Positions 49,298 through 56,797 of a stretch of DNA of 64,000 nucleotides are shown here, piece after piece (position 1 is the first letter of the stretch; every line of letters starts with the position of its first letter). The position numbers and the translations under genes are program-made. The DNA is from Paramesorhizobium endophyticum (lineage in GTDB: Bacteria; Pseudomonadota; Alphaproteobacteria; Rhizobiales; Rhizobiaceae). Location of the stretch: NCBI RefSeq assembly GCF_014640615.1, contig NZ_BMHH01000010.1, positions 62,001-126,000 of the forward strand, in the 5' to 3' direction. Under the pieces are notes generated by a model. It was not told the origin of the DNA, did no database searches, and worked only from the letters and a program-made list of their open reading frames with translations.

Positions 49298-51166
49298 CTA
49301 GCCGAGTCCCTCCGTCGCTGCGATCAGCCATTCGCGCGTCTTGCCTTCCACATGCGGCAACAGCTTTTCGCGCACCTTAGCGTGATATGCATCGAGCCAT
49401 ACCAGTTCTTCCCGCGTCAGCAGGCTGGTATCGATCAGCCTGATGTCGATGGGGCAGAAGGTGAGCGTCTCAAAGCCCATCATGGGAATATCGCCGCCTT
49501 CGATCATTTCCGGCTCCGTCACCACTATGAGATTCTCGATGCGAATGCCGAAGCTGCCGGGCTTGTAATAGCCGGGCTCGTTGGAGATGATCATGCCGGG
49601 CAGGAGTTCCTGCGCGCCGCGCTTCGAAATGCTTTGCGGCCCCTCATGCACGGCGAGATACGAACCCACTCCATGCCCCGTGCCATGGGCATAGTCGAAC
49701 CCATGCTTCCAAAGCGCGATGCGGGCGAGCACGTCGATATCCATGCCGCGCGTGCCCTTCGGGAAACGCGCCGTGGAAATGGCGATCATTCCCTTCAGCA
49801 CCAGGGTGAAAGCGCGCTTCAGTTCAGCCGATACCGTACCGATGGGGACGGTTCGGGTGATGTCGGTGGTGCCGTCACGATATTGCGCGCCGGAATCGAC
49901 AAGATAAAGCTCTCCCCCCTGCAACACGCGGCTGGTGTTGGTATTGGCGCGGTAGTGGATGACCGCGCCATTCGGCCCGGCGCCGGAGATGGTGTCGAAG
50001 GAAATATCCTCCAGTGGCATCTGGAAGCTTTCGGCCACGCTGCGGCGGGTTTCCTCCAGCTTCGTTGCGGCGGCAATCTCATCGACGCTGCCCGGCTCCT
50101 GCTCGTCGAGCCAGGAGAGGAAGGAGGCCATGGCCACGCCGTCGCGCTCATGCGCCCGCCGCGCGCCATAAAGCTCCGCCGCGTTCTTGAGCGCCCGAGG
50201 CAGGCGCGCAGGGTCCTTGCCCTCGATCACCTTGCCGCCCGCATCCGTAACGATCATGCGCAGCTTTTCCGCTGCGAGCGCGGGGTCGAGCAAGATCGCT
50301 TCGTTTTTCTGCCCCGCCTTTAAGCTCCCTTCGGTCGATGGTGGGGACCCCGCCGCGCAGGTTTTGAGGTAATCCTCCAGTGACCCCGGCGAGCGCAGCT
50401 TGGCAAGCTGGGTCAGATAGGCCTCCGTTTCGATCGGCAGCTTGCGCTTGTCGATGAACAGCGACGGCTCGCCTTCCGAGGGGATGATGGCGAAGGAGAG
50501 CGGCAGCGGCGTGTTGCTCACATCCTTGCCGCGGATGTTGAACGCCCAGGCGATGGAAGACGGGTCCGTCAGCACGGTCGCCTGAGCCCCTGCCTTGGCG
50601 ACAGCCTCGGACAATTCCCTGAGCTTCACGCTCGCCTCTTTTCCTGCAAAGGCGATGGGCTGGATGGTGACCGGCTCCAGCGGCGCGGCGGGCTGGTCTG
50701 TCCAGACGAGATCGACCAGATTGTCGGTGACCGGCACCAGCCGCCCGCCGGCCTTCGCCAGCGCCTGCCGCAGCGCCTCGGCATCCGCTATGGTATGGAG
50801 CCAGGGATCGAAGCCGATGGCTAGCCCCTTGCCATGCTCCGCCAGCCAGACGGAAGGCGGCGAGTCGATGAGGCTTTCAATCTTGAAAACGCTCGAATCT
50901 GTCTGTTCGCGCACTTGCAGCGTGTAGCGCCCGTCAATAAAGATGAAGGCCTCGTTTTTCAGTACCAGCGCCACGCCCGCCGAGCCGGTGAAGCCCGTGA
51001 GCCAGGCGAGACGCTGCGCCCGTGGCGGCACATATTCGCCCTGATGCTCGTCCGCGCGCGGGACGAGGAAGCCATCGAGCCCGAGCTTTTCCATCTCTGC
51101 CCGAAGCTTCGCCACGCGCGGAGCTGCATTTGCCGGATTGCTGATGACGTCGAAGGACTGGAACAT
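49298..51166 (-). CDS. pepP: Xaa-Pro aminopeptidase (M24B)
   Basis: This cytosolic metallo-aminopeptidase removes N-terminal residues before proline. It has 622 residues, the long three-domain form seen in rhizobia and eukaryotes. Two creatinase-like N-terminal domains are followed by the M24 pita-bread domain, with metal ligands in VDSGAQYRDGTTDITRT (two Asp), GTGHGVGS (His), SNEPGYY (Glu) and IRIENL (Glu). It shares a strand with prmA upstream, 65 bases apart. Confidence 0.94.
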   Translation of the reverse strand: MFQSFDVISNPANAAPRVAKLRAEMEKLGLDGFLVPRADEHQGEYVPPRAQRLAWLTGFTGSAGVALVLKNEAFIFIDGRYTLQVREQTDSSVFKIESLIDSPPSVWLAEHGKGLAIGFDPWLHTIADAEALRQALAKAGGRLVPVTDNLVDLVWTDQPAAPLEPVTIQPIAFAGKEASVKLRELSEAVAKAGAQATVLTDPSSIAWAFNIRGKDVSNTPLPLSFAIIPSEGEPSLFIDKRKLPIETEAYLTQLAKLRSPGSLEDYLKTCAAGSPPSTEGSLKAGQKNEAILLDPALAAEKLRMIVTDAGGKVIEGKDPARLPRALKNAAELYGARRAHERDGVAMASFLSWLDEQEPGSVDEIAAATKLEETRRSVAESFQMPLEDISFDTISGAGPNGAVIHYRANTNTSRVLQGGELYLVDSGAQYRDGTTDITRTVPIGTVSAELKRAFTLVLKGMIAISTARFPKGTRGMDIDVLARIALWKHGFDYAHGTGHGVGSYLAVHEGPQSISKRGAQELLPGMIISNEPGYYKPGSFGIRIENLIVVTEPEMIEGGDIPMMGFETLTFCPIDIRLIDTSLLTREELVWLDAYHAKVREKLLPHVEGKTREWLIAATEGLG

Positions 51167-51231
51167 GTGATCTCGCGAACCTTTGGTTTGTTAGGCTCGC
51201 GAAATTATCCGCCCAAGGCCTCGGGCGCAAT

Positions 51232-52107
51232 CTACTTCAAATGCAGCGTCACCCATCCCTCGCGGTGCAGGGTCTTGTGGTGATAGAGCCCCTGCGTCCG
51301 GTAGGCGGCGAGCACCTTGTCGCGCTGGCTATCGAGAATGCCTGAGAGAATCAGCGAGCCGCCTGATGTCAGATGCCGCCGCATGGCGGGGGCAAGCTGC
51401 ATCAGAGGACGCGCCAGAATGTTGGCGACGATGAGATCGAAAGGCGCGCTGTTACGGATCGCCGGATGGTGGAAGCCGGTGGCAGTGGCCGTCACCACGC
51501 GCGTGGCGACGCCGTTCTTCTCGACATTCTCCTGCGCAACTGCCGTCGCGACTGGGTCGATGTCGGTGGCGAGAACGGGAATCGGCGTCAGCCGGGCGAT
51601 GCCGATGGCAAGAACCGCGCTGCCCGTGCCGAGGTCCAGCGCATTGCGCGGTCGCTCGCGGCGGACGATCTCGCTGATCATCTGGAGACAGCCCGCCGTG
51701 GTGCCGTGATGGCCGGTGCCGAATGCCTGCCCGGCGTCGATTTCGATGGCAAGGTCATGCGGCCGCTTCTTATCGCGGTCATGCGAACCATGGACGAAGA
51801 AGCGCCCGGCGCGCACCGGCTTCAGCCCCTCGAGCGAATGCACCACCCAGTCGATATCCGGCAGCACTTCACGCTGGATCTGGAGGCCGAACGCATCCGA
51901 GCCGATCCGGTCGGCAATCCGCTCCATCGCTGCATCGCCATCCGCTTCCGTCTCGGTGTAGAGCGAGACTTCGAATATCTGCCGGTCCTCATCCATCTCA
52001 ACGAGGGCAACTGGCCAGCCATCCTCCTCGAACTCCTGTTCGATCAGGGCGTAAATGCGCTCGGCTTCTTCTTTTCCGGCGGTCAGGAACAGGCGGGTCT
52101 GGGGCAT
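51232..52107 (-). CDS. prmA: Ribosomal protein L11 methyltransferase PrmA
   Basis: PrmA trimethylates residues of ribosomal protein L11 with SAM. It has 291 residues from the chosen ATG. An N-terminal substrate-recognition domain is followed by the methyltransferase domain with [35 protein letters not shown] and [14 protein letters not shown] longer frame reaches 52149 without a better ribosome site. It lies on the same strand as the SCO1-type gene but with a 103-base gap. Confidence 0.93.
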   Translation of the reverse strand: MPQTRLFLTAGKEEAERIYALIEQEFEEDGWPVALVEMDEDRQIFEVSLYTETEADGDAAMERIADRIGSDAFGLQIQREVLPDIDWVVHSLEGLKPVRAGRFFVHGSHDRDKKRPHDLAIEIDAGQAFGTGHHGTTAGCLQMISEIVRRERPRNALDLGTGSAVLAIGIARLTPIPVLATDIDPVATAVAQENVEKNGVATRVVTATATGFHHPAIRNSAPFDLIVANILARPLMQLAPAMRRHLTSGGSLILSGILDSQRDKVLAAYRTQGLYHHKTLHREGWVTLHLK

Positions 52108-52210
52108 GGGCGGCTTTTCGTTTTCAAGAAAGGATGTAGGTGATTCCAATAGGGCATTTCTTGTCGAAACGGAAATGGCAGCTGTCCCGCCAAGGTTTTA
52201 TATGCTGCCC

Positions 52211-52792
52211 TTATTCCGCCGCCAATTTTCTCAGCTTTTCAATCGCCGTATCCGGATTTTCCCCATAGGCAATCGTGCCACGGAAGCGGCCCTTGCTGTC
52301 GAGGAGGAAGATCGAGGCGGTGTGGTCCATTGTGTAATCACCGTCTTCGCCAGGAACCTTGCGGGCATAGACGTGATAAGCCCTCAGCATCGCGGCCACC
52401 TTGTCAGGCGCGCCGGTAATCCCGGTGATGCGCTGCGAGACATTGCCGATATAGGTCTTGAGCGTCGCCACATCGTCCCGCTCAGGGTCGACGGTAACGA
52501 AATATGCGCGGATGTTCTCGCCCTCGGGCCCCAGCTTTTTCAGCCAGCCATCGAGTTCGAAAAGCGTGGTCGGGCAGACATCCGGGCAATGGGTGAAGCC
52601 GAAGAAGATGGCGGAAGGATGCGAGCGGAACGCCGCGTCGGTGATCGGCTTGCCATCGGTGGCGGTGAGTTCGAACTGGCCGCCGAACGGCGCGTCTTCC
52701 GGTTTCGAGCGGTCCCGCCACATATTGAAGGCGAGCGCGCCCGAAAGCACGGCAATGAGAGCGATAACGATAACGGGGAAAGTTCTGCGCAT
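52211..52792 (-). CDS. SCO1/SenC family copper-binding protein
   Basis: This membrane-anchored thioredoxin-fold protein is used in copper insertion into cytochrome oxidase or in redox control. It has 193 residues. One N-terminal helix (6-24) anchors it, with the domain in the periplasm. Copper ligands are Cys69 and Cys73 (CPDVC) and His157 (TMDHTASIFL). It is preceded 10 bases upstream by a 53-residue membrane protein, likely in one transcript. No cytochrome oxidase genes are nearby. Confidence 0.92.
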   Translation of the reverse strand: MRRTFPVIVIALIAVLSGALAFNMWRDRSKPEDAPFGGQFELTATDGKPITDAAFRSHPSAIFFGFTHCPDVCPTTLFELDGWLKKLGPEGENIRAYFVTVDPERDDVATLKTYIGNVSQRITGITGAPDKVAAMLRAYHVYARKVPGEDGDYTMDHTASIFLLDSKGRFRGTIAYGENPDTAIEKLRKLAAE

Positions 52793-52802
52793 CAGGACTG
52801 TT

Positions 52803-52964
52803 TCACAAGCACCAGGACAAGCCGCTCTGTATCATTGCCTGGAAAATGCCCTCGCCATGGTTGAGCCACCCGGCAAAGGCAAGACCGGTCGCAACCGCCG
52901 CAAGCAGCGCCATCAGGGCCGCGAGCGCGTATCTCGATGAACTATGATCGTGCGCTGTCTTCAT
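52803..52964 (-). CDS. 53-residue membrane protein upstream of SCO1-type gene
   Basis: The frame reads MKTAHDHSSSRYALAALMAL and continues with one long hydrophobic helix (about 12-32), then WLNHGEGIF and a tail ending SGLSWCL. Two His at the N-terminus and one Cys at the C-terminus are notable beside a copper protein. GAAGGA lies just before the ATG. It is on the same strand and 10 bases before the SCO1-type start, which supports co-expression. No family is recognised. Confidence 0.6.
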   Translation of the reverse strand: MKTAHDHSSSRYALAALMALLAAVATGLAFAGWLNHGEGIFQAMIQSGLSWCL

Positions 52965-52978
52965 TCCTTCATTATAGA

Positions 52979-53021
52979 GCATGATCCTGAAAAGTTGCAG
53001 ACTTTTCGGATAAGATCATGC
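52979..53021. repeat. Imperfect palindrome in divergent gap
   Basis: GCATGATCCTGAAAAGT and ACTTTTCGGATAAGATCATGC form a long imperfect stem with a 5-base loop. It lies between the 53-residue protein and the acetyltransferase. The word resembles dispersed hairpins common in rhizobial genomes. It is a single copy here. Confidence 0.65.
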
Positions 53022-53063
53022 GGCTAAAAACCGCCGGAAGCCTCTTGGCAAAATGGTTATCGG

Positions 53064-53693
53064 ATGAACGACGAAAAAGATCTGCGCTTCCAGAATGACG
53101 AGCCGCGCATCCACCCGACGGCGCAGCTCAAAGGGGTGAAGCTGGGACGCTATGCTGACATCGGCGAGCGGGTCATCCTGCGGGACGTGACGGTCGGCGA
53201 TTTCAGCTATTTCGAGCGCAATGGCGAGGGAATTTACGCCGATATCGGCCGATTCTGTTCGGTAGCAGCGAATGTGCGCATCAACGCGCTGGAACATCCG
53301 ATGGAGCGTCTGACGACGCACAAGGTGAGCTATCGGCCCAACGAATATTTCCGCTATCTCGGCCTCGATAGCGAATTCCGCGCCCGCCGTCAGGCGCGCC
53401 GGGTGCGCATCGGCCACGACGTGTGGATCGGCCATGGCGCGGTGATCATGCCCGGCGTATCCATAGGAAGTGGCGCGGTGGTGGGTGCCAATGCTGTTGT
53501 GACGCGCGACGTAGCCCCTTACACGATCGTCGCCGGAAGCCCTGCCTGCCTCATCCGCCCGCGCTTCGAACCGGCCATAGTCAAGCGCCTTCTTACGCTC
53601 TGCTGGTGGGACTGGCCCGTGGAAAAGCTCTACGAGGCCGTGCCAGACATGCAGAAACTCGACATCGAGGCGTTCCTCGATAAGTGGGCCTGA
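53064..53693 (+). CDS. Hexapeptide-repeat acetyltransferase (TIGR03308-like)
   Basis: This left-handed beta-helix acyltransferase has 209 residues. Repeats begin near HPTAQLKGVKLGRYADIGER; IGRFCSVAANVRINALEHPM, VRIGHDVWIGHGAVIMPGV and AVVTRDVAPYTIVAGSPA carry the catalytic His and the coil repeats, with a C-terminal WWDWPVEKL. The pattern matches the transferase family found beside phosphonate (phn) genes, and also chloramphenicol/streptogramin acetyltransferases. No phn gene is present here, so the substrate is open. Confidence 0.85.
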   Translation: MNDEKDLRFQNDEPRIHPTAQLKGVKLGRYADIGERVILRDVTVGDFSYFERNGEGIYADIGRFCSVAANVRINALEHPMERLTTHKVSYRPNEYFRYLGLDSEFRARRQARRVRIGHDVWIGHGAVIMPGVSIGSGAVVGANAVVTRDVAPYTIVAGSPACLIRPRFEPAIVKRLLTLCWWDWPVEKLYEAVPDMQKLDIEAFLDKWA

Positions 53694-53756
53694 TCACGAT
53701 CTTGTAATCTTAACAGCGACGTCCCAATTCTCTTTCGAGATAAACCGGAGGTTTCT

Positions 53757-54242
53757 ATGAAGCAGGTTCTCGCCGCGACGGCACTTTTGGCTGGCGTTAT
53801 GATGGGTCAGGCCGGGGCCGAAGAAATCGGCAAGGTCGGCGTAGACTGGTTTGGCAATGACATCGTCATCGATGCCGTGCAGGACCCGAAGGTGAAGGGC
53901 ATCACCTGCTATCTCGCCTCGTTCGACCGAAGCATCATCGACCGGCTGCAAAAGGGCAACTGGTTCGAAAACCCGTCCAACGCCTCGATTTCCTGCCAGC
54001 AGACCGGGCCGATCACGGTAGGTGACATCGACCTCGACGAGAGCGGCGAGAGGGTCTTCTCCACCCGCACCAGCCTGATCTGGAAAGAGCTGGTCATCAC
54101 GCGCATCTACGACAAGCCGAATGACACGATGGTCTATCTCGTCCACGCCGCGCAGGTGCAGGACGGCTCGGCCAAGACCTCGATCTCCACCATCCCGCTC
54201 TTCAACAGCCAGGTGACGTGGGAAAAGGGCAAGCCCCAATAG
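53757..54242 (+). CDS. creA: CreA family periplasmic protein
   Basis: This 161-residue exported protein has a signal peptide at 1-21 (ending GQAGA), then the CreA domain: KVGVDWFGNDIVIDAVQDP, GITCYLASFDRSI, and paired Cys (about 51 and 81) that may form a disulphide. The family's function is unknown. A terminator lies right after the stop, so it is a single-gene unit or the end of one with the acetyltransferase 63 bases upstream. Confidence 0.92.
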   Translation: MKQVLAATALLAGVMMGQAGAEEIGKVGVDWFGNDIVIDAVQDPKVKGITCYLASFDRSIIDRLQKGNWFENPSNASISCQQTGPITVGDIDLDESGERVFSTRTSLIWKELVITRIYDKPNDTMVYLVHAAQVQDGSAKTSISTIPLFNSQVTWEKGKPQ

Positions 54243-54247
54243 GGAAA

Positions 54248-54272
54248 GGCCGGGATCGCTCCCGGCTTTTTA
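54248..54272 (+). terminator. Terminator after creA
   Basis: GCCGGGA-TCGC-TCCCGGC followed by TTTTT, seven bases beyond the creA stop. Confidence 0.9.
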
Positions 54273-54295
54273 ACATTATTTCGGTGAATTCCGCG

Positions 54296-54468
54296 CCAAG
54301 CGCCCTCGTGGTTCGAGGCGAATTCCGCTGCGCTCCATTCGCACCTCACCATGAGGGCTACTGGAGCGTCTGCTTTCTATTATCTTCATCCGAGGGCTGC
54401 TGGAAGCGCGACGCCCCCTCCACCCTCATCCTGAGGTGCTCGCGAAGCGAGCCTCGAAGGGCGACGGT
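54296..54468. repeat. Palindromic intergenic element, family A copy 2
   Basis: It shares the left half (CCCTCGTGGTTCGAGGCG, CACCTCACCATGAGGG) and right half (CCCTCATCCTGAGGTG, GCCTCGAAGGGCGA) with the copies at 11829 and 59352. The core between the halves differs. Confidence 0.85.
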
Positions 54469-54510
54469 GAAGGGGATCGTCATCGCGACGGTTTCATCCC
54501 CAATGATACT

Positions 54511-55872
54511 CTAACCAGCTTGCGGCATCGCATAGGCCGTATCCGCATCCTCGATGATTTTCCCTGCATTATAGGCGTTCTCATCCAGAATGCCCTCGCG
54601 CTTGGAAACGATGGTCGGTACCAGCGCCTGCCCGGCGACGTTGACCGCCGTGCGGCCCATGTCGAGGATGGGGTCGATGGCGAGCAGGAGACCGACGCCT
54701 TCGAGCGGCAGACCGAGCGTGGAAAGCGTCAGCGTCAGCATCACTGTCGCGCCTGTCAGGCCAGCGGTGGCGGCGGAGCCGAGCACCGAGACGAAGATAA
54801 TCAGCACATATTCCTGAATGCCGAGCGGCACGCCGAAGAACTGGGCGATAAAGATCGCCGATATGGCGGGATAGATCGCGGCGCAGCCATCCATCTTGGT
54901 AGTCGCACCCAGCGGCACGGCGAAGGCGGCATATTCGCGCGGCACGCCCAGGCTCTTTTCGGTGACGGTCTCGGTGACCGGCAACGTGCCGACCGAGGAG
55001 CGCGATACGAAAGCCAGTTGGATCGCCGGCCATGCGCCTGCGAAGAAGCGCGATGGCTTCAGGCCATGGGCGACGAGCAGCGCCGGATAGACGACGAAGA
55101 GCACGATTGCGAGGCCGATATAGACGGCGGCGGCATACCAGCTCAATTGCGCCAGCGTCTCCCAGCCATACTGCGCGACGGCGCGGCCCAGGAGGCCGAT
55201 AGTGCCGATGGGCGTCAGCCGGATGACCCACCACAGAATCTTGCGCACGATCACGAGCAGCGACTGGTTGAAGGCAAGGAAAGGCTTCGCCGCCTCTCCG
55301 GCCTTCAGCGCGGCGATGCCGAAGACGATGGAGACGACGAGAAGCTGCAGCACGTTGAAATTAAGCGATGTGCTGGCGCTGCCGTTGGTCAGCTTGGTGC
55401 TGGCTTCGAGGCCGAGAATGTTGGCGGGCACGAGACCCTTGAGGAAATCTAGCCAGGAACCGGTATAGGACGGCGCCTTGGCCGCCGTTTGCGCCACGCC
55501 CGAGCCGATCCCCGGCTGGATGAAGAGGCCGAGCGCGATGCCGATGATGACGGCGATGAAGGAGGTGATGGCGAACCAGAGCAGGGTCTGCCACACCAGC
55601 TTGGCGGCATTCTGCAGCGTCGCCAGATTGGCGATGGAGGCGACGATGGCAGTGAAGACCAGCGGCGGCACCAGCGCGCGCAGAAGCTGCACGAAGATGG
55701 AACCGATGGTCTGGAGCGTCACGGTCAGCCAGTTCGGATTGCCCGCCGCATCCGCGCCCATATTGCGCGCGACGAGGCCGAGCACCAGCCCGATCACCAT
55801 GGCTGCCAGAACCTGAAAGCCGAAGGACGCATAAAACGGCTTCGGCGCGGATTTTATGGTTGCGTGAGACAT
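54511..55872 (-). CDS. Dicarboxylate/amino acid:cation symporter (DAACS)
   Basis: This sodium- or proton-coupled transporter of the glutamate/C4-dicarboxylate family has 453 residues and about eight helices plus two hairpins. The first hairpin has SRSSVGTLPVT in place of the usual Ser-rich SSSAATLP motif, and the second has GATTKMDGCA where NMDG is common. The C-terminal NVAGQALVPTIV is typical. The substrate cannot be fixed; a serine/threonine or dicarboxylate role is possible. It is a lone gene; an 8-base inverted repeat (55910-55972) lies upstream. Confidence 0.9.
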   Translation of the reverse strand: MSHATIKSAPKPFYASFGFQVLAAMVIGLVLGLVARNMGADAAGNPNWLTVTLQTIGSIFVQLLRALVPPLVFTAIVASIANLATLQNAAKLVWQTLLWFAITSFIAVIIGIALGLFIQPGIGSGVAQTAAKAPSYTGSWLDFLKGLVPANILGLEASTKLTNGSASTSLNFNVLQLLVVSIVFGIAALKAGEAAKPFLAFNQSLLVIVRKILWWVIRLTPIGTIGLLGRAVAQYGWETLAQLSWYAAAVYIGLAIVLFVVYPALLVAHGLKPSRFFAGAWPAIQLAFVSRSSVGTLPVTETVTEKSLGVPREYAAFAVPLGATTKMDGCAAIYPAISAIFIAQFFGVPLGIQEYVLIIFVSVLGSAATAGLTGATVMLTLTLSTLGLPLEGVGLLLAIDPILDMGRTAVNVAGQALVPTIVSKREGILDENAYNAGKIIEDADTAYAMPQAG

Positions 55873-56073
55873 GTGTGGCTACTTTCGCAATGTCGGCGGA
55901 CGGAGAAATAAGCCGTTCCCCGAGTTTGCGATGACGCTAGCCGGATGCGCGGTTTGTTATAAGAAACGGCTTGGCGGGATGGGGACGGGGAATGGAATAA
56001 TATGCTAAAATACGGTGTTCGGAAGGATATAATGTCAGAATATTCTAATGAGGGGAATCGAATCGCTACTTTA

Positions 56074-56102
56074 TTGACGGTAATGGAAATCGTAATTACA
56101 GT
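56074..56102 (+). promoter_or_regulatory. Candidate vapBC promoter
   Basis: TTGACG, 17 bases, TACAGT lies 30 bases before the antitoxin start. The spacer holds GTAAT/GTAATTAC repeats that could be antitoxin operator half-sites. Confidence 0.4.
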
Positions 56103-56131
56103 CTGGATATAGATTTTTATGGAGGCTGGCT

Positions 56132-56398
56132 ATGACTGCACTCACGGTTACGGCGAAGGGGCAGGTCACGCTCAAGCGGGATCTGCTGCGTCATCTTGGC
56201 ATAGAGCCGGGCGAGCGGATCGAAGTCGAAGCACTGCCCGGCGGTGAATTGCGGGTGCGCGCGGCTCGCCCGACGGGCAAGATAGAGAATGTTTTTGGCT
56301 TTCTCGCGGACAAACGTAAATCGAAAAGGGCCATGACAATCGATGAAATGAATGAAATTATCGCTGCCGGCTGGGCGGGTGAGTTCAGCGACAAATGA
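56132..56398 (+). CDS. vapB: AbrB-type antitoxin VapB
   Basis: This 88-residue DNA-binding antitoxin has a SpoVT-AbrB swapped-hairpin domain at 1-48 (ALTVTAKGQVTLKRDLLRHL, then GERIEVEALPGGELRVR) and a C-terminal arm (DKRKSKRAMTIDEMNEIIAA) that should wrap the toxin. TGGAGG precedes the ATG. Its stop overlaps the toxin start by ATGA. It probably represses its own promoter. Confidence 0.9.
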   Translation: MTALTVTAKGQVTLKRDLLRHLGIEPGERIEVEALPGGELRVRAARPTGKIENVFGFLADKRKSKRAMTIDEMNEIIAAGWAGEFSDK

Positions 56399-56793
56399 GG
56401 CTGTCGGTTGATACCAACGTACTTGTGCGTGTCATACTGGAGGACGACTTCGTCCAGTCACGTACGGCCGAAAAGCTGCTCAGCGAAGCTACATTGATCG
56501 CCATTTCCTTGCCGTGTCTGTGCGAATTGGTCTGGGTCCTTCGGCATGGGGAGAAGTTGCCGAGAGAAGATGTGGCGGCAGCCATACGCTTATTTCTAAA
56601 TACCGGGAACGTAGTCACAAACCAACCCGCCGTTGAAGCCGGGCTTGCGGTGCTGAATGCAGGCGGTGACTTTGCCGATGGCGTTATGGCCTATGAAGGC
56701 AAGCGGCTGGGCGGCGAAACTTTCGTATCCTTCGACCGGAAGGCCGTGACGCTTCTGGTCCAACAAGGCGAAGCCGCACAATTCCTCGGCTGA
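56395..56793 (+). CDS. vapC: PIN-domain toxin VapC
   Basis: This PIN-fold Mg-dependent ribonuclease of 132 residues has acidic active-site residues Asp6 (VDTNVL), Glu44 (CELVWVL), Asp92/Asp95 (GGDFADGVMAY) and Asp114 (FVSFDRKA). It forms a type II toxin-antitoxin pair with VapB. Known VapC enzymes cut initiator tRNA or rRNA; the target here is unknown. It is followed closely by the convergent helicase gene. Confidence 0.9.
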   Translation: MRLSVDTNVLVRVILEDDFVQSRTAEKLLSEATLIAISLPCLCELVWVLRHGEKLPREDVAAAIRLFLNTGNVVTNQPAVEAGLAVLNAGGDFADGVMAYEGKRLGGETFVSFDRKAVTLLVQQGEAAQFLG

Positions 56794-56797
56794 GCTC

